The notes: generated by a model not told the origin, from the letters alone. DNA of 64,000 bases from Lucinisca nassula (GCA_963580285.1 OY757011.1:100284316-100348315), one strand, 5' to 3'. Shown: positions 12,501 through 22,375, counted from the stretch's first letter. Numbers and translations are program-made.

Positions 12501-15500
12501 CCCGCGTCCTCCTGATCACCAGTCAGATGTGCATTGCAGGTTCACTGTATACGAAGACTAGGGGATTGGTTTTGTTCGTTTAATTGTTTGTTTGTGTTGG
12601 AGTTTACCGACCCATTCAACACTATCTAGGTCATTTTGAACCGGTCAGTTAATGTATTCACAATTTCCTGCGGCAGGCTTATATGTATGCGCCAGAAACT
12701 GACAACTGCCCTTCTTGAATCAGCGGAAGGAAGGGAATAGGGAAATGTGGGAAAGAGTTCATGATCAATTTCCACGAAAGAATGTTGCCGACCCGGACAG
12801 GTATCGAACCTGCTTTCTCCTGAGCACCAGTCAGACGCGCATCCAACTGAGTTACCGAGGTCGGCCTTTAAGGGCTTAGAAAAAACTGTTTTGTGCCAAT
12901 ATACAGTGTTTTGAAAATGGGTCGAAACACAGTGTTTTAAAAACCAACACACTTTCTTTGTTTGAACATACAAGTGCCATGATCTGTATCGTGAATAAAT
13001 TACAGAACTTTATAAAAGGAATATTCTGTTTTGTAACTGAAAGTACAGTCTGTATTCAATGTTAACAAACGAATTGCAGCTTCACATTCTTATTAAAAAC
13101 GAGGCAGTTTGACATTTGTTTTTAATTTCAGCTCAATATGTTTTGGAATAATATCAGATCGAACAGGAAGACGGAAGCCATTTGTTGTTTGCGCAGGTTA
13201 GAACGTACAGTATAAGCTTTTCCTTTTTGCATATGACAATAACATTAAAGTAACTAAAACTTAATGCTTATAAAGCATTTTTCATTTACTTTTGGAAAAG
13301 ATTTTAAACCGAATTATGTGGTTGTTTTTACTGGTGGAATTTGCGTCAAAGTACCGACTGCATGAAGTAAACGCGTCCGTGTAATGAAACTTTGTAAATC
13401 CTCAATTCTGCTGGAAAATAGAGATTGTGGGAACTCGCTGGTACGGAGCGCCAACAATCTGTATTTGAACTGAAGTGTATCTAACATAAACTTAAAAAGA
13501 TGCTAGTTCTAAAGATTCAGCTCATGGTGTGTTTTCATAATTTGAGCCCCGCCAAGCGAATTTGGGTCTTCGAGCATTCCGTCAGGACAGCTTTTAACTG
13601 CGCATGCCCAGCCATTCAGAGGGGCCCGGGTTCTGGCTTTCTGTCTGAAGGTTCCTCTTGATTCACTGCTTGTATGAGCGAGCAGCGAAGGTTCTGGCGA
13701 GACTGCGCGGATGCGCAGGCTCGCCTGAACCTTCGCTGCTCGCATAGGCGATAAGTACCAAAATCGCTTGGCGGGGCCCATTTTATATTTCGTAAGTTGA
13801 AGTCAGGAAGTCTTAGAAGCATTATTAAAACTCATGTTTTCAATGCGATTTAATACGAATCCATAAGGCAGATAAAAATAACTGAAAATAAAAAAAAATC
13901 ACAAATAAGCCGCATCAGGAGAAAACCATTTTTTGGCGTTCATGACTAGGAAAGGGACAACCGGGGCTTCTCAGCTGTACAGTTAAGCAACAGTTTTGAC
14001 TTTTAAGCTAAAGACTGTATTGTGCTTTTAAACCACCGAACAAAAGATGCTGATCAGGCAGCGCATATGCACAGACTGATCAGCATCTGTCTTGATCGGA
14101 GGGTTTTACAACACCCGACACATGGTTCAGTTTTAGCCACATTTCTTGAAAAAAAAAACGGGTCGAGGTGAGATGGCCTTGTTCTCCGCTACATGTATGT
14201 ATGTAATATAGTTACATAGGCATGCGATCTTAATAATCCAAATGGTATTGATAGGTTGTAAAATGATGCACTATTTTATTACACAGGCATCACAGTGTAG
14301 TTTATATTTTCTTGTCCTTTGGGATCATTGAGGCCTAATTGGCCGAAACTAGTTGGTCTGGCCCAGAAAACATGTACACTTTATATTTTCCAGTTCTGTA
14401 GTGTATTCCTTGCTCCCAAAGGATAACCCTTTTATAGAACATATATTACATGAATGGTTGAAATAACGTTGATGAGTAGTAAGAACTTCATATGACCAAA
14501 TGCTGTTGAATGGGTAAAAAACGTATTTAGCATTATGCTGACATTATAAGCTTTTACAGTTAGACTTTGAAACGATTTTACCTTTCAACATATTATTATC
14601 CATTATCTGTAGATTTGCAATGTGTACTTAACTAAAATCCACATTATAGATAGAGCTATTTATGTTAAAGCAGGAAAAGCAAGTGCAAGTTTACATAAAT
14701 CTAAAAGGTATCTACATAACGTCAATCATATGAGTGCATGTTTCTGTTATGTCAATTATGTGGGCAGTTTGGCCATTCTTCAGGTCATAGTATCATGCAG
14801 GGATTTTTTTCACTTCTGAAGAGCGTAAATTTATACTTTATGGCCATGTCAGAAAGTGTGTGAAGCTCTCACCTTTCTACTTGACACTGTTTACATTAGA
14901 TTTGGTACTAAGTTATTTAGACAAGTTGTGGGTATTCCGATGGGCACTAATTGCGCACCACGTGTGGCTGATCTGTTCTTGTTGAGTTATGAGAGAGACT
15001 CCATGATGTCCCTTTCTGCTGAAAACCAGTCTGAAATTATTGAAGCTTTTAGCTCCACTTCTAGATATTTGGATGATTTATTAAATATTGATAATACCTA
15101 TTTCGATGGTTTGATCAGTCAGATTTACCCCCCAGAACTTCAGTTAAATAAAGCAAATTTTTCTGATACCGAGGCCCCGTTTTTGAATTTACATCTATCT
15201 ATTGTAGATGGGTTTGTTTCGTGCAATGATAAACGCGATGATTTTGATTTTGAGATCGTAAATTTTCCTTTTTTGGATGGTGATGTTCCTCGTGCGCCAT
15301 CCTATGCCGTTTATATTTCGCAAATAATTGGATTTGCCAGAGTGTGTAGTCATGTAACTGACTTCAACACTCGTAATAATTGTTAACGGCTTAACTACTT
15401 AATCAGGGTTATCGGTACCATAAACTACCCAAAGCTTTTAAAACTTTTATAGACAATCATTCTGATTTAATTTCAAAATTCAATATTGGACTTAAATCTC

Positions 15501-18500
15501 TTCTGCAGCAAGGTCTATCGGAACTCGAATTTTATGGTGACTTAGTATATAAATTCAGAAAAATATATAACCGCAATGACGTCAGCACCCAATTTCGGAA
15601 AATCGTTCTTCGATATAAAAAGATTTGGTACAACATAAATGTTATACGACAGACTGCATGCATGGTAGTTATCCCAATCACGGTTGACAACTTTGCTTTT
15701 CTCTTTAACTGCACGCCGGTGGGTCAGGCCTCAGATTCTATGACGGTTCCAACGTAAAGGCTTATTGAGAATTAGAGAGATCTAATTCAAGGTAATGTTG
15801 GTTGGTGCTTGATGCTCTGTCCCTGGTCTGGCCCATCGGAGTCTAACTGTTGGTTTTCGTTTCCTCAGTGATTTCTTGCTGTCGAGTCCTCCCCATTGTT
15901 TCATCTCTGCGGTTGTTTGATTATTTGGGTTCACGGAGATGTTGCACTGATGAGTTAGGAGGCCTTCATGCGGACTGCAAATTATTTGTCTAAATCGCGA
16001 CGGAAGTAAGGGCGGGGATTGTGGCGACGTAAAATCGATTTAAGCCCCCCCCCCCCCCAGTTGAATTCGTTTCACTGACCGTTTCAAGGCGGTTCCTCTG
16101 TCGCGGTATATCTTTGTTATGGTTTGTCTGAAGTTTGGAGGCCTTCATGCGGACTAAACAAAGTATTTGTCTAAATCGCGACGGATGTTAGGGCGAGGAT
16201 TGTGGCCACGTAAAATCGATTTAAGCCCCCCAGTGGAATTCGTTTCCGCTGACCGTTCCAAGGCGGTTCTTCTGTCGCAGTTTATTTTTGTTATGGTTTG
16301 TCTTTGGGTGTTTATGTCGCTTGAGTTATTTTATTTTGGATAGCCTATTGGCCATTTTGTGGGAAAGTAACTGTCCTTTTGGCTTTCCGCTGTTGGTATT
16401 TCCATTAGGGTCTGTTGTTTCATGTTTGTGTGTCTTTCCCATTGGTGTCTCTGATGGGAGCTTTTGGTTGATTGTATCGATTCCTGATCATTGCCTCCAC
16501 TTCTATTTTGGGAACAGGCGATCAGAAGATGTTGAATTACTTTTAACATTTTAGTGAATAATAGACATTGGGTATAAACAGAAACTGTGTTAACATGAGG
16601 ACAAACGCCTGTGGAATGCTCTGAAACATATAAAGGGTCCAGTTTGATCATGTCAAACCAGTCAGGTTTTAAGCATGTATTAAATTTTGTTTGTTTGTTT
16701 TGGAGTTTAACGGCTCAGTCAACACTGTTTTATGTCATTTTTGAGCCGGTCTGTTTACCTATCCACACTTCTCCTGGGCAGGCTTATACGTAAGCGGTTA
16801 ACCAGTACAGTGCACATTCTTTCGCCAGAAACTGACAACCGCCCTTCTTGAACCAGCAGGCGAGATAGAATGACCGTAGAAAAGATTTCATAATCAATCT
16901 CCACGAAAGAATGTTGCAGACCCCGGCTGGAATTAAACCCGTGTCCTCCTGCTCACCAGTGAGACGCGCATCCGATTGAGCTACCCAGGCAGGCCGCTTT
17001 AATCATGTAGTTGTCGGGTTCTTGCTAGTGTCCAGTGCGTACAGAGTGGGCTAGGTCTAGCCCTGAGGTAAGCCTGTATCAACGTTTTCGATTTTAGTCA
17101 AGCTTCCATTTGACTAAACTACTTTCGATGTTTTAACATGCAACATTTACCGGCCCCGATAGCTCAGTTGGTTGAGTATCCGCTCCGGGGAACGGGAGGT
17201 CACGGGTTCGATCCCGGGCCACGACATACCAAAGTCGTTAAGAATGGTACTAGCTGCTCCTCGCTTGGCACTCAGATTTACGTGGTAGAGCTAGGACTGG
17301 TCGACCCAGTGTCAGGATAATGTGACTGGGTGTGGTATCATGTAATGTGTCTGGGACATGATACTTCAGTGAGGCAGCACTATAAAAGTGAGCATTGAGC
17401 TCCCTGTCGCAACAAGACACCGTCGTGATATGACTGAAAAATTGTTGAAAGCGACGTTAAACCCGAATTCACACACAAAACATGCAACATTAATTTTAAA
17501 AATACGATTTTAAATGGTAATGAAACAATACAGAACAACTTAAAAATGTTCATAGTTAATTTCATTTGCGAAGTACTAACTTTAAGAAAATGTGAAACTA
17601 TACGATATTTACGGCGTGGGTTACGTCATATGCGTCTTCAGATAGTATTTTAAATGAGCGTGTATACTGAAATGTGTAAGTTGTTATATGTGACCAGCGA
17701 ATACTCAGGTCAGCCTATGGATTCTAATGCATCAGCAAAGCAAGTTACAGTGCATGGGCTAGCAGGCAGAATTCTTTACCGGTCGCAGATGTCGGTGCCA
17801 GTGTAAAGACGGATTTAATTCATCACGAACACACGCCTATATAATTTTGACCCCCTTGAACCCCAGTTTTATACAGTAAAACTGGGGTTATCAAGGGTAA
17901 CCCTTATTTTCTTATTTCTTCTCTAAAATATCTATATTTTGAGCAGAAATAAGAAAAAAATCACAATTTTTCATCTTAAAATGATCATTTTTGGCGATAA
18001 AGGTTACAATGTATTTGTACAGGCGTGTTTTCATAATATCTAGCTCTTTTCTGTCTTGTTATAGCCGCAGCTATGTGCCTAAGTGTCTGTGCTATGATGA
18101 CGATGACGGGTACAAACGCTTTCTATATTGTCACTGGCTTAGCATTTATCTTTGGTAAGTTATGTCGTTCATCGTTATGTCTTTGATAATGTATTACTGA
18201 CTTGAGATGTTGGAGTGGTACTTTCTGTAAATGGTTATTACCACATTTCATTGAACATTAGCTGACGGCTTGCTTTACAATTGGAGCCTAGTAGTTGTAG
18301 TGTAGAATTTTTGTAGACGGCAATGATCGTGAACCAATATTATTAACTCAGACAACAAAGGGAAAGAAACACAACCATAACGCTGTAACAGCTCTCCGAA
18401 GCCATCTGTGTACACGTACATGTAGGCTTAATGAGTCCATGCCGTTAAAGAACTACATTTGCATTTGAAGTTATTTTTTGGCGTCTTAAATATTAAATTC

Positions 18501-21284
18501 GGGTAGAATCTGACTGGCAACTATTTTTATAGAACAACACATCTCTACGTTAGACCTGTAGCTTGCACGCTTGCGATAAATTAACACCAATGTTTACGAG
18601 TGTGATGTGCTGGCACCACGACAACACGCCTAAATAATTTTGACCCCCTTAAACCTCGCTTTTATATAGTAGCAATAGGGTTTACAGGGGTATACATTAT
18701 TTTCGTATTTCGAAGCGGTCCTATCGACTACACACAATCCATGTTTTGAGGAAAAATATGAAAAAGATTGGTTATAAAATTTGGTGATAAAATGTTCAAT
18801 ATATTTGAATAGGCGAAATAAAACGCCTGCAATCACAAACCTAAAAAAACCTGCATACAAAACTCTTGAATCCACAAAAAATACGCAACACAGTGCTTCT
18901 ACAGTCGAACTTAAATAAGTCAAATACCCATGGGACCATGAAAAATGTGTTCGAGATTGGTCATGGGGCATAATTGGGATCAGTTAACCCTTTTTGTACC
19001 AAATGAAATCTTCCTCCTTGTATATAGAAGGAGTCCATTTCAACAGTAAGGTGTGTCAGGTTGTGTTTTCATCGCAATTTATTTGGAAAATGACTGAACT
19101 TTTAGCAAACAGTGGAGGCCCTGATCAGACGCCGCGTTCTGTGGCGTCTGATCTGGGCCAGCACTGTTTGGCAGGATACCCATTTTGGGGTTTCTGGTAC
19201 TAAATAGGTTAAAAATACCTTTACTATCTTTTTGCTTGGAGAATTAGATTTGGCTGCATGGTGCTTCCACGCAAGCCTGGAACTGACAACACATGAATAC
19301 TGGTAAACCGCTTAGAAGGACTAAATAGAAGTTATGGCAGTGATTAGGAAAAGCCTGCCCAGGCAAAGTGAGACCGTCCAATGCATATAAGCCTTTTGGT
19401 TACATTCGGCGGCAGGGTTTGAGATGTCATTTCAATGTCCTCCCACAAAATTGGAAGCAACGTCTCCAAAATGACCTGAATAGTGTTGACGGTTATGTTA
19501 AGCCTCAATCAATCTATTGAGTACACACAGCCTGCCTTTTAGTTGTTTTTACTCATTAGAAGCGCCGCACTGAAGCGTTTCTAATGCGTACACACAATTA
19601 CCTTTTAAAGATAAAATCGGGATATTCAGAAATATGGATTTATCTTATGACGTCGCGTCAACGCCATGTAACAAATTGAATAACCCACAAGTGGATTAAA
19701 TATGCAAATTATTTAGAAATGTTCCGTAACGTTTTACGCACGACATCCTTAACGACGTGGCGTTTAAAATGGTGGAATATTGACATTTTGAACACAAATC
19801 GTGGATTAGATTCGTTTCAAATGTCGTATGATAAATAGAATCTTGCATTCGTGTTCATGTACTATTGAATTTATTAAACGCGTTGAGGAATAGGAATAAA
19901 ATGCGAGGCTTCCGAGGAATAGGGATAAAATGCTCCACGAAGCCTCGCATTTTATCCTTTTTTCTCAACTCGTTTAACAAATTCAATAATACATGAACAC
20001 TAACATAAGATTCTCCTTGTAAGGGATACTCTAGGGAATCAAGAGTGAGTTCTAATTATCCCAGTTAAATGAGTCATCTGTGTTCGAATTATTGAATTTT
20101 CAATGTACTTACATCAGTTTCTGTGGAAGCGCCATAGTCCATTTTTAGCTCGTCTGTTTTTTGAAAAAAAAACTTTCGAGCTATTGTCATCACTCCGGCG
20201 TCTTCGTTGTCGTCTGGCGTCGTCCTTAACCGAAAACCTTAACCTTGACCATATTTCCAAAAGTATTTGGCCTACCTTCATGAAACTTCATACACATACT
20301 CACCATCACAAGAGCTACATTCCCTACAAGTTTTATAACTCAATCTTGCAATTTGATTGCTCTTGTTTGACTTAGAACTTTGGTTTTCTAAAATAAACTG
20401 CAGACGAGCGTTGGCACCCGCATGCGGTGCTCTTGTTTAATTTCTTGCATCGCTTAAACACGCCTACATAATTTTGCCCCCCCCCCCACCACTGCCCTTG
20501 AACCCCATTTTTATAAAGGGGTAAACCTTATTTTTCTTATTTCTGCCCTAAAATATGGATTGTATGTACTCGTTAGAACCGCCTCATCATTTTTCTTATT
20601 TTTGCTCTAAAATATAGATTGTGAGTACTTGTTAGAACCGCCTCGATGCGGCGGTTCTAACGAGGACCCACAATCCATATTTTGAGCAGAAATAAGAAAA
20701 ATATTACAACTTTTCATCTTGAAAGTGTCATAATTTTCGGGCGGTGAACTTTACAATATATCTGTATAGGCGTGTTTTCGTAATGGTACAAGTACTCATT
20801 TAAGTCTTCTTGTTCCATATATTAGAGGCCTCCGTGGTGTGGTGGTTACGCTACTCACCTTGTAAACCAGAGGTCGCAGGATTGATCCCGGGCTTCTCCA
20901 GACTTTCGGATGAGTCTTTAAACCGAGTTCCCATCTCCGTATGACCATAGCTGTTGGTGGGACGTAAAATTCAAACACTCACTCACTCACTCTTGTTCTA
21001 TATCAATTTCAGGTATGGGTTTCGGGTCATTTCAGTCTGTAGATTTCGCCCTAGTAATGGACGTTTTACCTCATGATAGAGACAAGGGCAAAGACATAGC
21101 TGTCTGGCAACAAGCATTACTTTTACCTAACGCCTTAGCAACGCCCATAGGCGGGATGATATTGGACTACTTTCAAAGCGTAGACTGTGAACTTGGACTC
21201 GGTTATATAATTTTGTTTGTTATAACTGCAGTATACTTTTGTGCAAGTGGAGTATTTGTATTCAAAATTCAGAGAGCACAATAA
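1652..21284 (+). CDS. MFS transporter, C-terminal half (six exons; 5' end outside window)
   Basis: Spliced coding segments at 1652-1766, 8872-8938, 10961-11068, 13132-13196, 18065-18154 and 21013-21284 join in one open frame (717 nt, 238 residues plus stop). All internal junctions have AG acceptors and GT donors with matching phases. The product reads as the central loop and TM7-TM12 of a major facilitator superfamily carrier. It has a WVFITRFLMQQG helix start, then a DRTGRRKP loop (the classic MFS motif A position between TM8 and TM9), then a hydrophobic C-terminal region with LPNALATPIGG. MFS proteins are usually 400-550 residues with 12 helices, so roughly half is missing upstream. The protein would sit in a membrane and move a small solute; the substrate cannot be read from this half. 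Introns of 2-7 kb are filled with SINEs and MITEs. The frame is intact, so the gene is probably functional. Confidence 0.88.
2167..4141 (+). mobile_element. Helentron-like element with internal tandem repeats
   Basis: The 5' end agctcacctgtcacgtagtg folds with caaggtgagct. The 3' end has caggtgagcg, the hairpin cagggccctttgggccct and then CTTGTTT. The ends are inverted (AGCTCACCTG / CAGGTGAGCG). Between them are about ten units of roughly 168 bp, each with tatgaagcttcat and a GC-rich atgcccccgcacgggggc block. This matches the pearl/HINE type of tandem-repeat element known from bivalves. It is non-autonomous, with no protein, and lies in the first intron seen of the MFS gene. Confidence 0.7.
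4144..4330 (-). mobile_element. SINE C, 5'-truncated
   Basis: Minus-strand tail half: + strand reads gatttgaggtttaacgtccc and on to cgcacgggg. Joins directly to the 3' end of the Helentron-like array. Confidence 0.65.
4480..4760. mobile_element. Palindromic MITE, type B
   Basis: acataaacacatccatgcga at the left, core ctagaaccgccaaattatgg, and right end ttctataaacggacttgttg then acatgatg. Confidence 0.62.
4805..6270. repeat. Dispersed repeat in two adjacent copies
   Basis: Two copies (about 4805-5270 and 5770-6260) of a module with ccctatagtaatcaccct, pyrimidine-rich tgtccgtc runs and atggcaagtaacgtaact. They contain direct sub-repeats of about 220 bp. A third copy lies at 59430-59830. Short ORFs here come from the tgtccgtc runs. 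Confidence 0.65.
5404..5697 (+). mobile_element. Short element with gcccc hairpin and CTTGTT end
   Basis: Starts with the foldback atgcccccggaatc / gattctggggggcat and ends with the hairpin gtgtttcacaaacac and ATCTTG. It splits a copy of the 4.8-6.3 kb repeat between T residues; sibling copies give the unoccupied sequence. Confidence 0.62.
6482..6590. repeat. (TG)n microsatellite
   Basis: About 100 bases of TG with a GCGCGCGTGCGTGCG interruption. Three overlapping ORFs here (Cys-Val or Thr-His runs) are artefacts. Confidence 0.95.
7203..7487. mobile_element. Palindromic MITE, type B
   Basis: Left end cattacgataacacacccgt and right end ttcatttcacagacttgttc. The second half of the core palindrome is shortened. 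Confidence 0.7.
7722..7942. mobile_element. TTAA-type hairpin MITE
   Basis: aaaccctttttgtacc at the left and gaatgggttaa at the right. The central hairpin is partly deleted. Confidence 0.62.
8362..8440 (+). pseudogene. Short second fragment of the same Penelope-like RT
   Basis: The sequence ttaacggctaaactccttaa and the following 40 bases repeat 15382-15440 almost exactly and translate LTAKLLNQGYRYYKLRKAF. Here the frame is intact where the 15.4-kb copy is shifted. Confidence 0.65.
8515..8829. mobile_element. Palindromic MITE, type A
   Basis: Ends cattacgcaaacatgcctat and atgggcgtgttctcattatg are inverted. The arms carry tttcttaattctgctc and its complement. The core has two GTTAGAACCGCCTC-type blocks and one GAGGCGGTTCTAAC. 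Confidence 0.75.
8872..8938 (+). CDS. MFS transporter exon b (TM7)
   Basis: This 67-nt exon lies between tttgtttcag and gtaagttt. It encodes HDFRWVFITRFLMQQGVST, the start of the second transporter half, and leaves phase 2. The preceding intron is about 7.1 kb and holds a Helentron-like array, other repeats and several MITEs. Confidence 0.85.
9607..9965. repeat. Dispersed repeat R fragment
   Basis: agaagtgaaggcaatgatca to ttttacgcggccgcaattat. Further fragments lie at 706-935, 6848-7012, 23222-23550, 29095-29340, 42158-42440, 44098-44180 and 46433-46702. Confidence 0.6.
10005..10262. mobile_element. Palindromic MITE, type B
   Basis: Left aacaggtccgtgtgttgaac, core gttagaatcgcctcaatgag, and right attgttatcgtaatg. 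Confidence 0.65.
10385..10590. repeat. Hairpin repeat with gctcc/ggagc centre
   Basis: cttaaaagaacgaatttgct and ccaaggagcagattcattc form a foldback, followed by gttgcctcccctgaaggtgt. A second copy lies at 34610-34860, ending just before the GPCR. Confidence 0.6.
10961..11068 (+). CDS. MFS transporter exon c (TM7-8 loop and TM8)
   Basis: The exon lies between tttgtttcag and gtgaggtg and has 108 nt. It encodes FLEYWLHDMIHLPNCW followed by the helix VAIMLLPLLFAAAI. A longer ORF from 11003 is in another frame and is a shadow. Confidence 0.83.
11115..11330. mobile_element. MITE with gccccgccaagcg ends
   Basis: Ends gggccccgtcaagcgatttt and aaaattcgcttggcggggc are inverted. It follows MFS exon c by 46 bases. 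Copies at 13546-13778 and 59869-60102. Confidence 0.72.
11468..11585. repeat. Tandem duplication with TGACGTCA-type sites
   Basis: Two copies of about 60 bases: acataaccatttttcgcatg and acgtcattgtcgtcgtca. Each contains a cATGACGTCAt palindrome. Confidence 0.7.
11920..12148. mobile_element. TTAA-flanked hairpin MITE
   Basis: Ends TTAACCCATTT and AAATGGGTTAA are inverted and carry TTAA, the piggyBac-type target. The centre is the strong hairpin gatcagacgccgc / gcggcgtctgatc flanked by gcaaacagtg / cactgtttgc. Confidence 0.72.
12250..12548 (-). mobile_element. SINE B (tRNA-derived)
   Basis: On the minus strand a degenerate tRNA-like head with CGGGTTCCATTCCTGCC is followed by a conserved body (gaaagaatgttgcc on the + strand) and the tail GTTGACTAGGCTATTAAACT with (AAAC)n. 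It lies head-to-tail with the next copy. Confidence 0.75.
12571..12867 (-). mobile_element. SINE B (tRNA-derived)
   Basis: The minus-strand head ccgacctcggtaactcagtt contains the A box and the B box is ggttcgatacctg. Same body and tail as the neighbouring copy about 320 bases upstream. Confidence 0.78.
13132..13196 (+). CDS. MFS transporter exon d (motif A loop)
   Basis: The exon lies between tttaatttcag and gttagaac and has 65 nt. It encodes ICFGIISDRTGRRKPFVVCA. G-x-x-S-D-R-x-G-R-R-K-P is the diagnostic MFS loop motif, here between TM8 and TM9. This is the strongest single piece of family evidence. Confidence 0.9.
13546..13778. mobile_element. MITE with gccccgccaagcg ends
   Basis: Reverse copy of the 11.1-kb element, with an added inverted gcgagcagcgaaggtt segment in its centre. 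Confidence 0.72.
14300..14460. repeat. Dispersed repeat with gtctggcccagaaaacatgt
   Basis: Also at 27040-27165, and diverged near 42960-43090 (reverse) and 61780-61900. No coding content seen. Confidence 0.5.
14856..15757 (+). pseudogene. Penelope-like element reverse transcriptase, frameshifted
   Basis: The first frame (14856-15386) contains FRQVVGIPMGTNCAP and the catalytic RYLDDLLNID, then LQLNKANFSDTEAPFLNLHL. After a frameshift at about 15380 the reading continues as NQGYRYHKL, SDLISKFNIGLKSLLQQGL and FYGDLVYKF, ending near NCTPVGQAS at 15757. IPMG-type and YLDD motifs of this kind mark an RT clade common in aquatic invertebrates; assignment to Penelope-like elements is likely but not proven. 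No GIY-YIG endonuclease was seen. One frameshift and a missing N-terminus make it inactive. Confidence 0.7.
15770..16515. repeat. Dispersed repeat R, reverse, partly duplicated
   Basis: Reverse copy; the ggaggccttcatgcggact to cgatttaagccccc part occurs twice in tandem (about 15955 and 16135). Confidence 0.62.
16685..16995 (-). mobile_element. SINE B (tRNA-derived)
   Basis: Head ggcctgcctgggtagctcaa (minus) and the same body as the 12-kb copies, ending in GCCGTTAAACTCCAAAACAA. Close to full length. Confidence 0.78.
17148..17478 (+). mobile_element. SINE A (tRNA-derived), full length
   Basis: The head ggccccgatagctcagttgg carries an A box and cgggttcgatcccgg a B box. It is followed by a roughly 250-bp body and the tail GCGACGTTAAACCCGAATTC. 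A 13-bp target duplication AACATGCAACATT occurs at 17135-17147 and 17479-17491. Nearly identical to the copy at 36.4 kb. It may resemble molluscan V-type SINEs such as RUDI; not verified. Confidence 0.85.
17826..18041. mobile_element. Palindromic MITE, type A, core deleted
   Basis: Ends cacacgcctatataatttt and gtacaggcgtgttttcataa. The GAACCGCC core is missing, as if deleted across the palindrome. It lies just upstream of MFS exon e. Confidence 0.68.
18065..18154 (+). CDS. MFS transporter exon e (TM9-10)
   Basis: This 90-nt exon between cttgttatag and gtaagtta encodes MCLSVCAMMTMTG followed by FYIVTGLAFIF, two hydrophobic segments. It keeps phase 1 at both ends. An alternative acceptor 6 bases downstream (gcag) would also keep the frame. 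Confidence 0.8.
18606..18832. mobile_element. Palindromic MITE, type A, diverged
   Basis: Ends caacacgcctaaataatttt and tatttgaataggcg. The core is reduced to gcggtcctatcgact. Confidence 0.6.
18984..19212. mobile_element. TTAA-type hairpin MITE
   Basis: TTAACCCTTTTTGTACC start, hairpin cagacgccgcgttctgtggc, and end ctaaataggttaa. Confidence 0.66.
19370..19512 (+). mobile_element. SINE C, tail part
   Basis: Diverged copy: gagaccgtccaatgcatata to tatgttaagcctcaatcaat. Same truncation type as the copy at 49.88 kb. Confidence 0.6.
19640..20015. mobile_element. Foldback element with tcctcaactcg arms
   Basis: Second copy of the 230-605 element with the same left part and the same foldback. One arm has a duplicated segment. 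A 3' fragment is at 32655-32735. Confidence 0.62.
20148..20437 (+). mobile_element. Short Helentron-like element
   Basis: Starts agctcgtctgttttttg and ends gcagacgagcgttggcaccc followed by the hairpin gcacccgcatgcggtgc and CTTGTTT. Same end structure as the 2.2-kb element but without tandem repeats. Confidence 0.6.
20458..20784. mobile_element. Palindromic MITE, type A
   Basis: Ends aaacacgcctacataatttt and gtataggcgtgttttcgtaa. The first arm is duplicated before a full core palindrome. Confidence 0.75.
20821..20991 (+). mobile_element. SINE D next to the last MFS splice acceptor
   Basis: tRNA-like head with ggtggttacgctactcacc and B-box-like gattgatcccggg, a short body, and the tail GTGGGACGTAAAATTCAAAC then (ACTC)n. 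An imperfect 12-bp duplication cttgttcCatat / cttgttcTatat lies at 20809-20820 and 20992-21003. Confidence 0.75.
21013..21284 (+). CDS. MFS transporter terminal exon (TM10-12)
   Basis: The exon starts after aatttcag and ends at TAA (21282-21284). It encodes a conserved loop (DVLPHDRDKGKDIAVWQQ), the LPNALATPIGG helix, and a last helix (YIILFVITAVYFCASGVFVF) followed by the short tail KIQRAQ. A SINE ends 21 bases before this exon, so the acceptor tract is next to repeat-derived DNA. Confidence 0.9.
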
Positions 21285-21316
21285 TTTAAGGAAAACCTCA
21301 CAGGAAAAGTCCATGT

Positions 21317-21322
21317 AATAAA
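21317..21322 (+). terminator. Polyadenylation signal of the MFS gene
   Basis: AATAAA lies about 33 bases after the stop codon, in gene orientation. It is the first such hexamer downstream. The short 3' UTR is inferred. Confidence 0.55.
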
Positions 21323-22199
21323 CGGTCCTAAAACGTCCATTTTATATGGAGTATATAGAGAAAAGTGGATTTCAAGGGTGTACATTATTTCCTTACCTTT
21401 GCAAAATGTAGCACTAGAGCGCGCAGTTGATGGCACGCCAGCTCAAAACCCCATGCTTCGGGCGGAGCCAAATTTAAGTCTGCTCTCGCGCGCCCTAATC
21501 ATGTAAGGAAGCCATGTACCAAAATTGGTTGGATTCCTGCCAGTGGTTAAGGAGTAGATAGCGTCGCGGACGGCCGGCGGGACGTACAGACGAACGAACA
21601 AACGGAGACGTTCAAAATATCCCCAAATGCTAAAGCATAGGCATAGCTATGGGTATTAATGAGACCTTTCTAATGAGCACTTAGAATACACATATTTTGA
21701 AGTATTAATAAGGAAAAAACTGTTTTTGAGAAAGGAAAAATGTCAATTTTAATGAAAGCGTTATATTGTAAATGGTACGAGTACACATGTGTTTACCACC
21801 AATCACTGTATTTGGGACACATTTTGGTCCGGATGATTTTACCGGATGTGGATGTGCTGAAAATGTTGGCAGAATGGAAAAAGGTTGATAACCCTGGTCA
21901 GAATTGCAACTCAATTGTTTGAATAATTATGCTTAACTGTCCGACTGTTTACCACAATCAAAGATGTACACACATTTGTGACAAGGCCATTTGTATCAAA
22001 TTGTATGAGAACCATGTTGTGCTTCATACACTCAACTGTCGAAGCTATCCAAAGGTTTCAGAATGTAAAGGGTCTTCGAAACAAATGTCAGTGAAAAGAA
22101 TACTTGACCGATATATTATAAAAGCTCTTATACGATTCTTATATGTGATTCGGTCGTCCTCCATAGCTCAGTCGATGCGGTCGGCAAAATTCTTTCGGG

Positions 22200-22363
22200 G
22201 AGTGAGTGAGTGTTTGAGTTTTACATCCCACCAACAACTAAGGTCATACGGAGACGGGACCTCGGTTTAAAGACTCAACCGAAAGTCTGGAGAAGCCCGG
22301 GATCGACCCTGCGACCCCTGGTTTACAAGGCGAGTAGCGTAACCACTACACCACGGAGGCTTT
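22200..22363 (-). mobile_element. SINE D
   Basis: Reverse copy of the 20.8-kb element: (GAGT)n, then ttttacatcccaccaacaac, ending with caccacggaggc. Length is about the same. Confidence 0.75.
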
Positions 22364-22375
22364 TTTAAAAAATAT

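Noticed and set aside
17150..17225. Possible tRNA gene
   Set aside because: A and B boxes are present but the sequence is the head of a 330-bp SINE with target duplications; the same applies at 36370, 62434, 12800 and 16960.
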